From Bacteroidota bacterium (GTDB taxonomy: Bacteria; Bacteroidota; Bacteroidia; AKYH767-A; OLB10): a stretch of DNA of 64,000 nucleotides. A program made the translations under genes and the position numbers. The stretch's first letter is position 1, and each line of letters starts with the position of its first letter. Where the stretch lies: contig JADJOA010000005.1 of NCBI GenBank assembly GCA_016714005.1, positions 1 through 64,000 on the forward strand, read 5' to 3'. Below the pieces are notes generated by a model. The model ran no database searches, was not told the origin of the DNA, and saw nothing but the letters and a program-made list of their open reading frames with translations. Below are positions 61,258-64,000 of the stretch, one piece after another.

Positions 61258-62896
61258 TTGTGCAGGCTCTTATTGAGTGGCAGCTTATTGCTTTGTTATA
61301 CTTTTTCATTCTCACAAAATTTAGTGGTGAATGGAAGTTTTGAAAATGCCATCTGCCCGGTTCCTCCATCAGGTACAGGGCAACTATCGCAAGCCTCAGG
61401 CTGGGAAAACCCTTGCAGCAGTGGGAGCACCGCTCCGGATTTATTCAGCAGATGCTTTGATAATACACTTGCAGGAGGCACTTGTTTAGAGTTAGCGTTC
61501 CGGTAAACTTTGCTGCTGGTAACTGTGCCGCCCGCACAGGTAATAACTATGCCGGAATTATTTGCTACAGGAGCAACAATATGCTTCGAGAGTACATATC
61601 TTCCAATCTATCGGTTGCACTTATTGCCGGAAAAGTTTACAAAGTTGGATTTTATGCAAAGCGTGCGCCTAATTGCAGATATGCAACCAGTGGTTTGGCA
61701 GCGTATCTCTCAGCAGGTAAGCCCAACCAAAGTGGTAATGGACTTATAATGCAAACCCCTCAAATTAGTTTTGCAACTCAGCTTATTGATACTACACAAT
61801 GGACATTAATTGAAGGTTACTTTCTTCCACAGTCTAATCTCAATTATATAACTATCGGTAATTTTAAAAATGATGCTCAGTCTGCCATTCTGGATTTAGG
61901 AAGCGCTCCAAATACCGTTTGTCTTGATCGTAACTCGTATTATTTTATTGAGGATGTATTTGTTGAGGAAGTAGTAGAAAATCTTTCTATTGATGGTGAT
62001 ACAGTAGTTTGTACAGGTGGGACCACAACATTAACCGCATCATCTACCCACCCGTTTTGGTGGAGTACAGCAAGTAACCCTACGGATACATTTAGCCTTC
62101 AGCAAAGTATAACAGTAAATCCGTTAATAGAACCAGCTTTTATACTTAATGGTTTCTTTCAAAAGAAATCTGTTTCAATAGATGTTATCTCTCCTCCGGC
62201 TGTAAATCTGGGTGTTGATACTACCATTTGCGAAGGAGAAACACTTCAACTGCACGCAGCAAATATGGGCTGCAATTACGTTTGGTCAACAAATGAAAAG
62301 GAGGAATATGTGGAGGTTAAAAATTCCGGAACTTATTGGGTAGATGTAACAAACCAAGGTTGCACAGTAAGCGATACAGTTAATGTAAATGTTGAATTAG
62401 TGCCGGACATTAGTCTTGGTTTAGATTCACTTTTTTGTTTAACAGATTACGATTCATTAGTCCTTGATGCAGGAGAAGGCAACAGTTACTTGTGGAGCCC
62501 CACCGGAGAAACAACACGTTATAAAAGCGTTTCAATACCGGGTAATTATTCAGTAACTGTTATTTACTCAAACGGATGCAGCAATGTCGATTCAATTACA
62601 GCATTGGAAACATGCCAGCCCAAAATATTTATTCCTAAAGCATTTTCTCCTAACAACGATTTGCTTAACGATAACTTTAAACCTTATGCAACTAATATTT
62701 TAGGATTTGAAATGACAATAGTTAACCGCTGGGGGCAAACTGTTTTTAATGCAAACGATAAAGCCGGGACGGAAAGTTTAAACAAAAGAATGCACCACAA
62801 GGCGTGTATGTTTACCAGATAACCTGTTACATTATTAATGAGGTAGGCAAACGTGTAGCATTGAACCTAAACGGATGGGTTGCATTAATTGAATAA
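61258..62896 (+). CDS. second T9SS type B (gliding-associated) surface protein, frameshifted
   Basis: The start is uncertain: a TTG at 61258 gives a good signal peptide (CRLLLSGSLLLCYTFSFSQ) followed by NLVVNGSFENAICP, the usual opening of a carbohydrate-binding-like 'NGSFE' domain. Ig-like repeats follow (NLGVDTTICEGETLQLHAAN, ISLGLDSLFCLTDYDSLVLD). The C-terminal domain is type B: IFIPKAFSPNNDLLNDNFKP and MTIVNRWGQTVFNANDKA. The frame then breaks near 62768 and continues GKFKQKNAPQGVYVYQITCY to a TAA at 62894-62896. Breaks also near 61500. About 545 residues. Same-strand neighbour of the PorE-like gene and probably a cargo of the same module. Confidence 0.78.
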
Positions 62897-62940
62897 TCAG
62901 ATAAAATAATAAGATGTTTCTTACACTTAAGTAATCAAAA

Positions 62941-64000
62941 CTAAGTGTACTTTGTTTTAAACCCTAAGAGGCTTAAGACCTTAAAGTAGTCTTTAAATGA
63001 CTTGGAAACACATTCGTAATCATCAAGCTCAATGTGGTTTGTTTTAAGTGCAAGTGGCACAAAACTCATAGCCATGCGATGGTCTGAGTACGTTTTAATT
63101 ATTTTCTGAGTGGGTTCAATTTTTGAACGTTCAAGAATTTTAAGTTTTGAAAAATAGCAGAAGTCTGTTTTAATATTCAGTTTGTAAGCCTCCCGCTGAA
63201 AAGCATAAGCCCTGTTGGATTCTTTTTATTACAAGGTTTTTTAAACCATGTAAATCAGATACCACATTTAATCCGCCACAAGTTGCAGCTACAGGCAATG
63301 CAAGGTCGGGTGTGTTAGTAAAGTTAAACGTGAAATAATCAGGTACCACGCTTTTTGTTTTTGTAATAACTATTCCGCTTTTATTATTGCTTGTTTTAAC
63401 TCCAAACAATTTAAAAATTTCTTTAGTAACCTCATCGCCTTGGAAGCTATTTGGCAAAAGGTTGTTTATTGTTATCTCGGCATTGTTACTCAAAGCAGCA
63501 ATCTCATAGATAAATGCAGCAGCACTCCAATCGGCATTAATAGTAAAATTGGTAGCAGCGTACTTTTGCTTTTTAATTACAATGCTGTTTTCTTCTTGCT
63601 TAACCATTATTCCAGACTGCACCATCATTTGGGCAGTCATGCTTATGTACGGTTGAGAGCTTATCGCATTTGTTAACGTTATCTCTAAACCTTTATCAAG
63701 AGATGGAGCAATCATCATTAGTGCCGAAACAAACTGGCTGCTTTCAGATGCATCAATACTCACCTTGTTTTGTTTGCTGAGCGATGAAGGTTTAATTCTA
63801 ATAGGAGGGAAGCCTTCCTTGTCTAAATAAGTAATGTCTGCTCCAAGTGTTTTTAGAGCATCAACCAATTTACCTATTGGGCGCAGCAACATCCTTTCAC
63901 TGCCCGTAATTACTTTTTCTTGTTGAGTAGAGCAGTAGTAAGCAGTTAAAAACCTTAAAACAGTTCCGGCATTTTCGCAATTAGCTTCATCTGCATTACT
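62941..64000 (-). CDS. aroA: 3-phosphoshikimate 1-carboxyvinyltransferase (EPSP synthase), partial, frameshifted
   Basis: Shikimate pathway step: PEP + shikimate-3-phosphate to EPSP. The right window edge cuts off the N-terminus; the first readable residues are NAGTVLRFLTAYYCSTQQEK followed by VITGSERMLLRPIGKLVDAL, the family substrate-binding segment. SQFVSALMMIAP, DWSAAAFIYEIAAL and TFNFTNTPDLALPVAAT follow. A break near 63215 shifts the frame; the C-terminal part IKTYSDHRMAMSFVPLAL is diagnostic. It ends TAG at 62941-62943. Confidence 0.93.

Noticed and set aside
1..64000. tRNA, rRNA, plasmid or prophage features
   Set aside because: No rRNA segments, no convincing tRNA cloverleaf, and no phage structural, integrase or replication genes were seen; a covariance scan would be needed to exclude tRNAs.

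Overview
The window is AT-rich DNA from a Bacteroidota bacterium, probably a free-living or environmental member of class Bacteroidia. The evidence is a dozen or so secreted proteins with type IX secretion (T9SS) C-terminal domains, PorP/SprF and a PorE-like protein, SprB-type repeats, futalosine-pathway menaquinone synthesis (MqnE), LpxD, a TonB-dependent receptor, and TAnnTTTG-type promoter boxes. Many conserved housekeeping genes carry one or more single-base indels, often in homopolymer runs (for example in accC, fucP, typA, lpxD, mqnE and pyrR). This looks like uncorrected long-read or low-coverage assembly error rather than gene decay. Broken genes are therefore given as single spans, with the breaks described.

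Layout. 0-9 kb: 3-hydroxyacyl-CoA dehydrogenase, a BioF/KBL-like PLP enzyme, an AlkA-type glycosylase, then a probable L-fucose/deoxysugar salvage set (fused cytidylyltransferase-GHMP kinase, FucP-like permease, mutarotase), biotin carboxylase, a DUF4294 protein and a truncated Fe-S PD-(D/E)XK nuclease. 9-16 kb: two tandemly duplicated beta-propeller T9SS proteins and a large beta-helix-like T9SS protein, followed by an array of eight 44-bp direct repeats. 16-18 kb: an IS1182-type insertion sequence. 18-23 kb: pyrR-pyrB, DUF1801, a beta-propeller fragment, a geranylgeranyl-reductase-type flavoprotein and prfC. 23-29.5 kb: secreted thiol-redox proteins (two Omp28-like proteins, TlpA) with a DUF6029 protein. 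30-35.4 kb: a predicted iron/heme group (di-haem oxidoreductase, imelysin, porin, cytochrome c lipoprotein, AraC regulator). 35.5-40.4 kb: Wzz-like and Wzy/WaaL-like proteins, a PP2C phosphatase and LpxD. 40.6-46.8 kb: typA, a small membrane protein, mqnE, cystathionine beta-synthase and a low-affinity iron permease-like protein.

The most coherent system is at 46.8-52.6 kb on the minus strand. A cobalamin riboswitch heads a five-gene operon: DUF6580 membrane protein, BtuB-like TonB receptor, DUF4465 T9SS protein, a second T9SS surface protein, and a DUF5074/YncE-type beta-propeller lipoprotein resembling BtuG. It is best read as a vitamin B12 capture and uptake locus in which two of the surface proteins use the type IX route.

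52.7-64 kb: two small secreted proteins, a bidirectional terminator, a T9SS type A protein, then a module of T9SS type B SprB-like protein, PorP/SprF, PorE-like TPR/propeller/OmpA protein and a second type B protein. The window ends inside aroA.
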